IMG/VR virus record: IMGVR_UViG_3300027754_000401
Span: 1-25,291 of that record
Direction: 5' to 3' (one strand)
DNA: 25,291 nucleotides
Origin: a virus
Shown here: in pieces, positions 15,337 to 21,594 of the stretch
Layout: the number at the start of each line of letters is the position of its first letter
Numbering within the stretch: the first letter of the stretch is position 1
Notes under the pieces: generated by a model
Seen by the model: only the letters and a program-made list of their open reading frames with translations
Told to the model about the DNA's origin: nothing
Database searches by the model: none
Position numbers and translations under genes: made by a program

Positions 15337-15789
15337 TCAGGGGGCGGGGACCACGGCGGCCGGCAGGGCCTCGGCGGGCGGCTGCGCGGCGGCGGCCTCG
15401 GCGGCAATGCGGGCCTGGTCGGTGCCGGCCTGGGATTTGGTGCGCAGGCGGGCGGTCAGTTGGTTGGCCTTGTAGGCCTGGGAGGCTGCGGAAAATCCCG
15501 ATTTCAGAATGCTGGCCCCTTGCGTCCACCGGGTGATGGTCTGCCCCAGGGACATGGCCGACCCAAAGGCCTGGGAATTATTCTCAGAATCCACGATTAG
15601 AATCTGGTCGGCCTGGATGCTGGTCCCGTCGGCGGCCGTGATGCTGGCCCCTCTGGCGGAAACCATTCCCCGCACGTCCGACCCCACCCGCATGGTAGTG
15701 CCAAAAGGCGTGGACGTGCTGCTACAAGATGAGCAGGCAACGGCCATGAATGCTGCGAAAAGGCAAGGCCGGACGGTGAGGAAATTCAT
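15337..15789 (-). CDS. Putative lipoprotein, first gene of the late region
   Basis: A 150-residue protein from ATG 15787-15789. The N-terminal export signal MNFLTVRPCLFAAFMAVACSSC offers candidate lipidation cysteines at 19 or 22. The body is beta-rich and Ser/Thr-rich (TTMRVGSDVRGMVSARGASITAADGTSIQADQILIVDSE), and a low-complexity Ala/Pro tail closes it (PPAEALPAAVVPAP). It is the first gene after the early-operon terminator. Its role is unknown; candidates are superinfection exclusion and lysis. Confidence 0.65.
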   Translation of the reverse strand: MNFLTVRPCLFAAFMAVACSSCSSTSTPFGTTMRVGSDVRGMVSARGASITAADGTSIQADQILIVDSENNSQAFGSAMSLGQTITRWTQGASILKSGFSAASQAYKANQLTARLRTKSQAGTDQARIAAEAAAAQPPAEALPAAVVPAP

Positions 15790-15994
15790 AGGTCTGGGTG
15801 GTTATGGTTTCGGCGGGGGTGACCGGGCCGCCGGTGCGTTTCCGCCGTGCATAAAACCACACAAAAAAGAGGACCGCATTTTCTGCGGCCCCCTTGGGGA
15901 TTGGTTTCTAGGCTATTACGGCCAGGCGGGATTTTTGTTTACTGGGCGGCCACTAAATCCGGGGCGGCCGGGGTGTTTTTGTTGAGGGGGGGCT
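15790..15994 (-). promoter_or_regulatory. Early/late junction; terminator plus presumed late promoter region
   Basis: This 205-nt gap is the only sizeable non-coding stretch besides the control region and separates the early operon from the late genes. It contains the hairpin terminator at 15863-15890 and a CCCCAAGGGG palindrome on the minus strand at 15891-15900. No convincing -35/-10 pair is visible, so the late promoter may need an activator or a different consensus. Confidence 0.5.
15863..15890 (-). terminator. Rho-independent terminator of the early operon
   Basis: The stem CCGCA/TGCGG (15874-15878 and 15884-15888), with G/C bases outside it, is followed on the minus strand by TCCTCTTTTTTG. 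The T-run lies at 15863-15868. The site is about 100 nt after the ParB-like gene's stop and in the correct orientation to end leftward transcription. Confidence 0.7.
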
Positions 15995-16885
15995 TTATTT
16001 CGTGGAAGGTTCGTTGCCTGTTTTGACCAGGAACAGGTCCGTTAGTTCCTTGATTTTGGACGATTGCTTTTCCCTTACATAAGTTTCTGCTTTTTCTTGG
16101 TTGGCGGCTTTGTAGATCTTGGCCCCGGGGACGGATTGCTGCTGGCAGAGGATTGCGGTGATGCAGAGGCCTGTGCGCGACGGGCCTGCGGCGGCCGTCC
16201 CGTTGGTCAGGGCATTGCGCAGTTCCAACAGGGCACTCGCTGCCTCCAGGTTTGCACCACTAGTCAGTCGTCCCAAGTATTCCCGCGTAAGGGATGGGTT
16301 GACGGCGGCGGAAAGTATGAATGCGGCGGCGACTGGGGCATTGCGGGACGGCTTGAAATTCGCTTTGTCGAGGACGGGCATAATGTAAGCCAGTTCCGAA
16401 TTCCAGATGGCGATGATGTCCATCGTGGTGGAAAGGGAAATGCGACGCGCTGCCCTGGATCCGTGCATCACAAAAATGGCCAGAGCGCGGGCGGTTGAGC
16501 ATATTAAGTTCGGGTTGCCTGCATAACATCCCATGAGTTTAAGCCGGTCTGGAAGGGACCGCAGCGCACCGCAATCCACAATGTCCATGGTTTTGACCTT
16601 GCCCTGCTCCACGGGAAATCCTTGTAGCACCAGCATAGGCACCGTCACCCCTGCCCGACGGACGGCATGGAGCCGGTGCTGCCCGTCAAAAAGTCGGCCC
16701 TCGGCATCGAACGCGATGCCCTGCGGGGAGAGTTTCCAATTCCCGTTTACCATGTCGTTGGCATACATAGCCACCGATGATTGCTTTACTGTGCGGTTCC
16801 TCCCCATCGACGCCAGCCATTCCCGGGCCATGGACGGAGAGACGTTTTTAATAGTGGCGAGAATTTTTGGATGGGTGGTTTTCAT
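15995..16885 (-). CDS. ParB/Srx-fold (DGQHRL) domain protein
   Basis: A 296-residue protein from ATG 16883-16885, overlapping the upstream stop as ATGA. Residues about 45-92 contain NWKLSPQGIAFDAEGRLFDGQHRLHAVRRAGVTVPMLVLQGF. DGQHRL (67-72) is the phosphate/nucleotide-binding signature of ParB/sulfiredoxin-like domains common in phages and actinobacterial elements. The rest (about 110-296) is mostly helical and may bind DNA. Possible roles are a CTP- or ATP-dependent DNA switch or a nuclease; none is proven. The nucleotide composition looks lower in GC and less C-skewed than its neighbours, hinting at separate acquisition. It is the last gene before the early terminator. Confidence 0.75.
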   Translation of the reverse strand: MKTTHPKILATIKNVSPSMAREWLASMGRNRTVKQSSVAMYANDMVNGNWKLSPQGIAFDAEGRLFDGQHRLHAVRRAGVTVPMLVLQGFPVEQGKVKTMDIVDCGALRSLPDRLKLMGCYAGNPNLICSTARALAIFVMHGSRAARRISLSTTMDIIAIWNSELAYIMPVLDKANFKPSRNAPVAAAFILSAAVNPSLTREYLGRLTSGANLEAASALLELRNALTNGTAAAGPSRTGLCITAILCQQQSVPGAKIYKAANQEKAETYVREKQSSKIKELTDLFLVKTGNEPSTK

Positions 16886-17160
16886 GGGATGCGTGGAAAT
16901 GGCACGGGGGCCGGGGTGATTTTGTTTATGGCAGTATGCAAGGCCTCTTTCACCAGTCCGTAGGCGGTGGAAAGTGTCTGGTTGGGGGTCAGGCGCAGGC
17001 CCACGGCCAGGCGGGTGGCCTCTGCGATCATGGCCGGCAGATCCAGCTGGAAACGCAGGGCCAGGGCCTCGTAGCAGAGGGCAATGTTTCCCTCGGGCTG
17101 GTGGCGGTGGGCGGCCATCCATTCATGGACGGCGGCGGGGGTGATTATTTCAAAGGCCAT
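16882..17160 (-). CDS. Hypothetical early protein
   Basis: A 92-residue protein from ATG 17158-17160; upstream in-frame sequence is proline low-complexity read-through and is excluded. It is mostly helical: ITPAAVHEWMAAHRHQPEGNIALCYEALALRFQ, then LPAMIAEATRLAVGLRLTPNQTLSTAYGLVKEALHTAIN. It overlaps the preceding gene by 11 nt and the ParB-like gene by 4 nt, so translation is probably coupled. No family is recognised. Confidence 0.65.
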   Translation of the reverse strand: MAFEIITPAAVHEWMAAHRHQPEGNIALCYEALALRFQLDLPAMIAEATRLAVGLRLTPNQTLSTAYGLVKEALHTAINKITPAPVPFPRIP

Positions 17161-17434
17161 TGGTGCTGGGGCGTTTGGAGGCTGGGGCGGGGGTGGACTT
17201 GGCGGCGGCGGTGGCCTTGACCATGCCCCGCAGCTGGTTAAGGGCATCCGACGGGGAAATACCGGCCTGGGAGCATACGGTGCGCAGGAGAATGGCGCAG
17301 GTGGCCAAAATTTCCTGGTGGGTGGCCCCCAGGTTTTTTCCTTGGTCCCAGGTGGCGCGGGCCAGGGTTTCGTAAGTGGAGGCGGGGGCCTTGGTGGGGG
17401 CCGGGGTGGTGGTTTTTTTTCTGAAAATGGACAT
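17150..17434 (-). CDS. Hypothetical early protein
   Basis: A 94-residue protein from ATG 17432-17434. A basic, Pro/Thr-rich N-terminus (about 1-18) precedes a helical core (YETLARATWDQGKNLGATHQEILATCAILLRTVCSQAG, then DALNQLRGMVKATAAA) and a basic, Ser/Pro-rich tail. The leader contains a 15-nt element (17445-17459) identical to one before the gene at 18922-19194. It has no recognisable family. Confidence 0.65.
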   Translation of the reverse strand: MSIFRKKTTTPAPTKAPASTYETLARATWDQGKNLGATHQEILATCAILLRTVCSQAGISPSDALNQLRGMVKATAAAKSTPAPASKRPSTNGL

Positions 17435-17472
17435 GGTTTTTACGGGTGTTTTTTGGGTGGATTAAGGGGCCT

Positions 17473-17745
17473 TTATCTGGCCCCCAGTTTAATGAAATTA
17501 TGGATTTCCCGGGCGGGAAATCGCAGCTTGCACCGTGGCCCCAGCTGGCGGGCACCCAGGGCCGGGGCCAGGTGGCGGACGTGGCGGGGGGAATACCCCG
17601 TCATTTCGGCCACCTGGGAAACGGTCAGCATTTGGTCCACCAGAATGGCCTTGCCGGGAATGAAAAGCACGGCCCCGTCGGCGCGGCCAGTCGGCACCAC
17701 GGTGGGGTGAAAAAGTAGCAGTTGCTCGGGGTTTTCAATTTTCAT
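17473..17745 (-). CDS. Excisionase/MerR-like HTH DNA-binding protein
   Basis: A 90-residue protein from ATG 17743-17745. The C-terminal half is a clear helix-turn-helix of the HTH_17/excisionase type: MLTVSQVAEMTGYSPRHVRHLAPALGA (about 39-65), followed by a CKLRFPAREIHNFI wing. An N-terminal arm of about 38 residues is unassigned. In Mu-like phages, small HTH genes in the early-middle region often encode regulators, so a transcription or recombination-accessory role is inferred. No target site is evident. Confidence 0.7.
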   Translation of the reverse strand: MKIENPEQLLLFHPTVVPTGRADGAVLFIPGKAILVDQMLTVSQVAEMTGYSPRHVRHLAPALGARQLGPRCKLRFPAREIHNFIKLGAR

Positions 17746-17778
17746 GGTGGCGGGATCCGGTGGCGGGTGGGTGGGGGT

Positions 17779-18432
17779 TTATCCCTCGGGGGTTTCGGTG
17801 GGATCTGCCAGGAGGGCGGCCACCAGGCGGTCCACGTTGGTGGTGGTGGACACGGCCACGGTTTCGTCCTTCCCGGGCACCACGGTGACGCCAATCTGGG
17901 CCAGCTGGGCGTCGGTGAGGGTGCCCAGGGCGGCCTTGGCCAGTTCGGGGGCCGGCTGGCGGACCAGGGCGGGGGCCAGGTCCGGCAGGTGGGTGCGGAT
18001 AATCTGGATGGTGTCGGCCACGTTGGTGACTTCCAGCTTGTCCTGGCCCTTTTTGAAACCGCAGCGGATCCCATGAATTACCAGGGTGCGGGGTTTCACG
18101 AAAAGGTGGGGCATGGATTCCACCATGGCCAGCAGGTTGGCCCGGGCCTCCTGGGCTTTGGCCACGGCCTTGGTGAGGGGGCGCAGGTGCTGGCGGCGCA
18201 CCATTTCCATGAGTTCGTGGGCCTCGCCTACTCTTTCGGCCAGGGCGGCGTGGGCAGTGGCGAATTTTTCCGCCAGGTTGGAAATCAGATCAATGGCGGC
18301 GGTAGGTGGGTGGACTTTGGACTGGGTGGCGTTGTCGGTTTCGGTGGGCATGGTGGTGGTGGCGGTGTTTTGGTTTTGGTTTTGGGTTTCGGCTGCGTCG
18401 GCAGCCAAAAATTTTTCGTGTTCGTAGTGCAT
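17779..18432 (-). CDS. Gam-like host-nuclease inhibitor (tentative)
   Basis: A 217-residue protein from ATG 18430-18432, sharing one base with the upstream stop (TAATG). A low-complexity Gln/Asn/Thr N-terminus includes a QNQNQN stretch from a GGTTTT repeat. A long helix follows (SNLAEKFATAHAALAERVGEAHELMEMV, to about residue 75). The C-terminal domain reads VKPRTLVIHGIRCGFKKGQDKLEVTN (about 112-137), later AQLAQIGVTVVPGKDETVAV. A long coiled-coil helix followed by a 'G-x-i-x-f-r' strand pair and closing 'lGv.v...e.f.v' resembles Mu Gam (PF07352), which binds DNA ends and blocks RecBCD. Gam sits in a similar early position in Mu. Confidence 0.5.
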   Translation of the reverse strand: MHYEHEKFLAADAAETQNQNQNTATTTMPTETDNATQSKVHPPTAAIDLISNLAEKFATAHAALAERVGEAHELMEMVRRQHLRPLTKAVAKAQEARANLLAMVESMPHLFVKPRTLVIHGIRCGFKKGQDKLEVTNVADTIQIIRTHLPDLAPALVRQPAPELAKAALGTLTDAQLAQIGVTVVPGKDETVAVSTTTNVDRLVAALLADPTETPEG

Positions 18433-18902
18433 TATTCCAAGTGGCTGCGGAATTCGGCGGCGGCGGATTCGGACAGGGCGCGGGGGACGGTGCGGCGGCG
18501 GGCGTTGGCGCAGCGGCGGCGGAGTTTCAGGAGTTCGGCCGGCGGCAGGGTGCGCCAGGCCCCGGGTTCCATGAGGCCGTAAATGTCCACCAGGACGGCC
18601 CGCAGCCAGGCGTCCCCCAGTGAATCCTTTTCAATTCCCCGGATCAAGCGGGCGCGTTCGGCGGCCTCCTGGCGCAGCTGGCCGTCGAGGTCGTCGGGAT
18701 CGGTGACGGCCCGGAAGTGGGCCAGCATCATGTCCAGGTCCCGGTTGGTCAGGTCCCGGGAGGACACGGCGCGGCCGCAGGCTTTTAGCGTGGTTTCGGC
18801 CCTCCAGTCCTCACATTCGGCGGTGGAATATCCGTGGGATTGCAGCACCTTGGCGGCGGCGTTGAATTCGGCCCAATATCGGCGGTTTTGTTCGGGTGAC
18901 AT
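18432..18902 (-). CDS. Hypothetical early protein
   Basis: A 156-residue protein from ATG 18900-18902. It is all-helical and rich in charged residues: NRRYWAEFNAAAKVLQSHG, DLTNRDLDMMLAHFRAVTDPDDLDGQLRQEAAERARLIRGIEKD, and a basic LLKLRRRCANARRR near 124-137. The WLRAVLVDIYGL segment (99-110) may form a hydrophobic core. The length and helical layout recall other early Mu-type accessory proteins such as GemA, but the characteristic GemA motifs are absent. The function is unknown. Confidence 0.65.
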   Translation of the reverse strand: MSPEQNRRYWAEFNAAAKVLQSHGYSTAECEDWRAETTLKACGRAVSSRDLTNRDLDMMLAHFRAVTDPDDLDGQLRQEAAERARLIRGIEKDSLGDAWLRAVLVDIYGLMEPGAWRTLPPAELLKLRRRCANARRRTVPRALSESAAAEFRSHLE

Positions 18903-18921
18903 GGCGGTGGTGGGTGGGTGG

Positions 18922-19194
18922 TTAGAATCGGCGGCGGCGGCGGGCCAGGGCCTCGGCCTGGATCCGTTCCAGGATTTCCTGCCTCTGGCGGGTGGGGATG
19001 CTGTCCAGGCCCTGGGCGGCGGCGGAAACCAGCCAGATGGCCGGCACATAGCAGGCCAGGCCCAGAAGCATGGACAGCAGGCCCTTGGTGGTGGTCAGGG
19101 TGTCGCAAATGTAATGGATGGCGCAGAGGATAATGGCCATTCCCAGGCCTATGCAGGCACAGAGAAAAAGGGTCAGTTGGGTGGTGGGTTTCAT
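18922..19194 (-). CDS. Two-transmembrane small membrane protein
   Basis: A 90-residue protein from ATG 19192-19194. There are two hydrophobic segments, about 7-28 (LTLFLCACIGLGMAIILCAIHY) and 39-60 (LLSMLLGLACYVPAIWLVSAAA), followed by a charged cytoplasmic-type tail ending in ARRRRRF. Inner-membrane location is inferred. A membrane protein inside an early operon could serve superinfection exclusion or host takeover; nothing more specific can be said. Confidence 0.65.
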   Translation of the reverse strand: MKPTTQLTLFLCACIGLGMAIILCAIHYICDTLTTTKGLLSMLLGLACYVPAIWLVSAAAQGLDSIPTRQRQEILERIQAEALARRRRRF

Positions 19195-19222
19195 TTTTTT
19201 CGTGGTGTTTTTTGGGTGAATT

Positions 19223-19834
19223 TTAGAAGCGTTCGGCGGGGTCCAGGTAGGGCAGGCCCAGGGTTTCAAAGGCGTGGGGTTCGTCCATAATTTGGATTTT
19301 CTGCCAGCCATTCAGGAATCCCGGCTGGTCCCTGGACGGGGACCACTTCATGCCCTTTTCCTGGGCACGCTGGGCCAGGTGGATATTGTGGGCCAGGGGG
19401 CCAGTTCGGCACAGGACCAGGGACCAGAAACTGGCCGGCGTGGCCCGGAAAAAATCCACGGGAATGCCGGTGCCCCGGTCCACCATGTAGTGAATCCATG
19501 GGCCATTGGCCGGGGTGCCCTTTTTACCGGTGCGCCAGGCCAGGATCCCGTCCCTCACCAGGTGATCGAGGGCGGCGGCCATTAGATTCTGGCCGGGCAT
19601 GGGCAGGAGTTCCCCAGGGGGGCAGGCCTCACCGATCCGTGGGCAATAAACCATGTCCACGTCCCCGACCATTTCCAGGCCTCGGCGGATGGATCCGCAG
19701 ACCATGAGGCCGGGCATGGTGGGGGTGTCGTCGGTGGGGCCATTCACGGGTCCGCAGTGCTGGGCCAGGACGGCCAGGAGGCGGCCGGCCACGGCCTGGG
19801 CCTGGGCCAGGGGGTAACGGGTGGCGGTGCTCAT
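19223..19834 (-). CDS. Minimal PolX-like nucleotidyltransferase
   Basis: A 203-residue protein from ATG 19832-19834, chosen because it overlaps the upstream stop as ATGA; longer in-frame sequence is antisense-like low complexity. CGSIRRGLEMVGDVDMVY (46-63) is the GS...R...gDxD signature of family X polymerases, with D58 and D60. The third acid is likely D127 in IPVDFFRA. The C-terminus repeats PolX thumb features: FWSLVLCRTGPLAHNIHLAQRAQEKGM (136-162) and a closing FETLGLPYLDPAERF (189-203), the family's 'LGLpyi-P-eR' ending. The N-terminal 8-kDa/HhH and fingers parts of PolX are absent. It may fill gaps left after transposition or modify ends; the substrate is unknown. Confidence 0.8.
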   Translation of the reverse strand: MSTATRYPLAQAQAVAGRLLAVLAQHCGPVNGPTDDTPTMPGLMVCGSIRRGLEMVGDVDMVYCPRIGEACPPGELLPMPGQNLMAAALDHLVRDGILAWRTGKKGTPANGPWIHYMVDRGTGIPVDFFRATPASFWSLVLCRTGPLAHNIHLAQRAQEKGMKWSPSRDQPGFLNGWQKIQIMDEPHAFETLGLPYLDPAERF

Positions 19835-20217
19835 ACTGCGGCCCCCTTTCGGCTTGCAATTGCGCTTAGGTTGGCCGGCACCAGGCCCATGAGAATGGCC
19901 CAGCGGCCCAGTAATTCCTTGGGCTGCCGCACCTTGGTGGCGGCGGCGTAGGCCCCGACCCGTTCCCGGTCCACCATCCACTGGTGGACGGCGGCCTGCT
20001 GGTCGGGCGTGGGGTAGGCAATGGGGGCCACGGCGTGGCGGTCCCGGGCCAGGCTGGGGACGGCCACCTGCATGCGGCCGGCCCAGTAGCGCAGGACCCC
20101 GGTCTGCTCTCCTACTTCGCGGGCGGCGCGGGTGCATCCTATAACGGGGCGGCGGGCCAGCCAGGTCATTACCTGGTGGCGGATTTTATCAGTAATCGGT
20201 TTGTATGGTTTGGCCAT
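19831..20217 (-). CDS. Putative small HTH protein
   Basis: A 128-residue protein from ATG 20215-20217. Helical throughout: DKIRHQVMTWLARRPVIG, then CTRAAREVGEQTGVLRYWAGRMQVAVP, which looks like a helix-turn-helix at about 28-55. A second helical part follows (TPDQQAAVHQWMVDRERVGAYAAATKVRQPKELLGRWAILMGL). It overlaps the PolX-like gene by 4 nt, so their products may be made together. The exact family is not recognised. Confidence 0.6.
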   Translation of the reverse strand: MAKPYKPITDKIRHQVMTWLARRPVIGCTRAAREVGEQTGVLRYWAGRMQVAVPSLARDRHAVAPIAYPTPDQQAAVHQWMVDRERVGAYAAATKVRQPKELLGRWAILMGLVPANLSAIASRKGAAV

Positions 20218-20229
20218 GGTATTGGGTGG

Positions 20230-20463
20230 TTATTGGTTTTCGGTGGCGGCCTCGGGGCCGGTGATTTTGTAAATGCGCAGGCCCCGCTGGGACACTTGCG
20301 CAGGGTGGACGGGTGCCCAGATTTCCCCGGTGGTGGAATGGATGGCCGGCGGCCACCCGCCGTCAGGCCGGCGGGGGAGTTCCTGTCCGTCACCGGACCC
20401 GCCCAGCAGGACCAGTTCGGCAATTTGCAGGCCGTCGTTTACAAGTGGAATGGTGCGTTTCAT
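20230..20463 (-). CDS. Hypothetical small early protein
   Basis: A 77-residue protein from ATG 20461-20463, 21 nt after the MuB-like gene. The N-terminus is beta/hydrophobic (RTIPLVNDGLQIAELVLLGG), the middle is Gly/Pro-rich (RRPDGGWPPAIHSTTGEIW) and a short strand (GLRIYKIT) closes it. No family is recognised. The leader carries the AATAACCAC motif, formed here with the MuB-like stop codon TAA. Confidence 0.55.
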   Translation of the reverse strand: MKRTIPLVNDGLQIAELVLLGGSGDGQELPRRPDGGWPPAIHSTTGEIWAPVHPAQVSQRGLRIYKITGPEAATENQ

Positions 20464-20484
20464 TGTCGTGGGTGCTGGGGGTGG

Positions 20485-21555
20485 TTATTCGGCGGTGTCG
20501 GCCAGCGCATAGCCTTCATGAATCAGCGATTCATGAGCGGCCTTAAAGGCTGCGGCCATGGGCTTGTCGGCCAGGGCCGGGGCCTGGTGGAAATCGGCGG
20601 CCACCCGCAGGTGGTGTTTGAGGCTGCGCAGGTGGCCACGTTCGGCTGCCACCTGGCGGGCCAGCTGGCGCAGCTGGCCGGCGTGGGCCGGGGCCTCCCG
20701 GGCCAGCATGGCGTCCACGGCCGTGCGCAGGTCGTCGGGCTTGTATTTGGCCTCCCGGCGCAGGCCGACGCGGGAAAAAAGCTGGTCATCGGTCCGCAGC
20801 TTCATAATCATGGCGGGATTTCCCACCAGGACAATGGGGCACCCGGTCCGGTCATGCAGATCAAAAAGGAGGGAAAAGGCCCCGACGGTCATCTTGTGCG
20901 CGTTGTCAATTACCAGGACCCCGGCACGGTCCTGCAAGCGGGCGCAGATCCAGTCGGCCTTGGTATCGGTGCGGCGGTTGAAACTGCGGGTTTCCATTTG
21001 CTGGAAAATGGAATTCAGCACGGCGTCCCGGCCGCCGGACCAGGCGAAAATGGCCAGAGTGATGGCCAGGGGATTGGCCGCCTTGTAACGTGCGATCCCT
21101 TCCGTTTTGCCCAGGCCGGCCTGGCCGTGGAAAACTCCAATTCCCTTGACGGATTTCACGGCGGAAATAAACCGGTCCAGGCTGCGGGAAACCGACGTTT
21201 CAAAGCTGGCATCGTCGGCCACTTTGCGGGTGGCCAGAGTCTTAAGAAAATCTTCCAGCTTGCTTTCAAATGCGCCAATGGATCCGGGGAAATCCGGGGG
21301 GGCGGCGTCCCCCTGGCGGGCGTAAAGGGACACGTAGGCGGTATTTTGCCCCAGGGCCTTGGCCACCCGGTTGCGGGACCACTCGGGCACCCCGTCGGGG
21401 CCGGCGTGGGCCAGGAGGCGGGAGAGTTGGCCCACCAGGTCCAGGCGGGCCTTGGGGCGCAGGGCCAGGGCGGCGGCGGGGCCGATGCCGTCAAAGGTGG
21501 CCATCACGGCGGGTCTGCCGTTTTTGTCATTGTAGATGCGGGGTGATTCAATCAT
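20485..21555 (-). CDS. MuB-like AAA+ ATPase (target selection / transposase activator)
   Basis: A 356-residue protein from ATG 21553-21555. The N-terminal HTH-like part (about 35-80, with WSRNRVAKALGQNTAYVSLYAR) matches the MuB DNA-binding region. The AAA+ core has Walker A GQAGLGKT (144-151), Walker B VLVIDNAH (213-220) and a sensor-like IVLVGNP (241-247). The usual Walker B glutamate (DEAD in Mu) is replaced by Asn218. A helical C-terminal domain follows (RQLARQVAAERGHLRSLKHHLRVAA). MuB forms ATP-dependent filaments on target DNA and stimulates MuA. The gene lies 39 nt downstream of the transposase gene, as in Mu. Confidence 0.88.
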   Translation of the reverse strand: MIESPRIYNDKNGRPAVMATFDGIGPAAALALRPKARLDLVGQLSRLLAHAGPDGVPEWSRNRVAKALGQNTAYVSLYARQGDAAPPDFPGSIGAFESKLEDFLKTLATRKVADDASFETSVSRSLDRFISAVKSVKGIGVFHGQAGLGKTEGIARYKAANPLAITLAIFAWSGGRDAVLNSIFQQMETRSFNRRTDTKADWICARLQDRAGVLVIDNAHKMTVGAFSLLFDLHDRTGCPIVLVGNPAMIMKLRTDDQLFSRVGLRREAKYKPDDLRTAVDAMLAREAPAHAGQLRQLARQVAAERGHLRSLKHHLRVAADFHQAPALADKPMAAAFKAAHESLIHEGYALADTAE

Positions 21556-21594
21556 GGTCGTGGTTATTGGAGTTTGTGGTTTTTGGTTTGCCGG

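Noticed and set aside
18366-18385. GGTTTT triplicate as a possible phase-variable tract
   Set aside because: Three six-base copies encode QNQNQN; the unit is a multiple of three, so slippage would not shift the frame, and three copies are too few to call.
19835-20137. N-terminal extension of the PolX-like frame
   Set aside because: It overlaps the HTH-like gene in another frame with Arg/Gly/Pro-rich shadow composition; the coupled ATG at 19832-19834 fits better.
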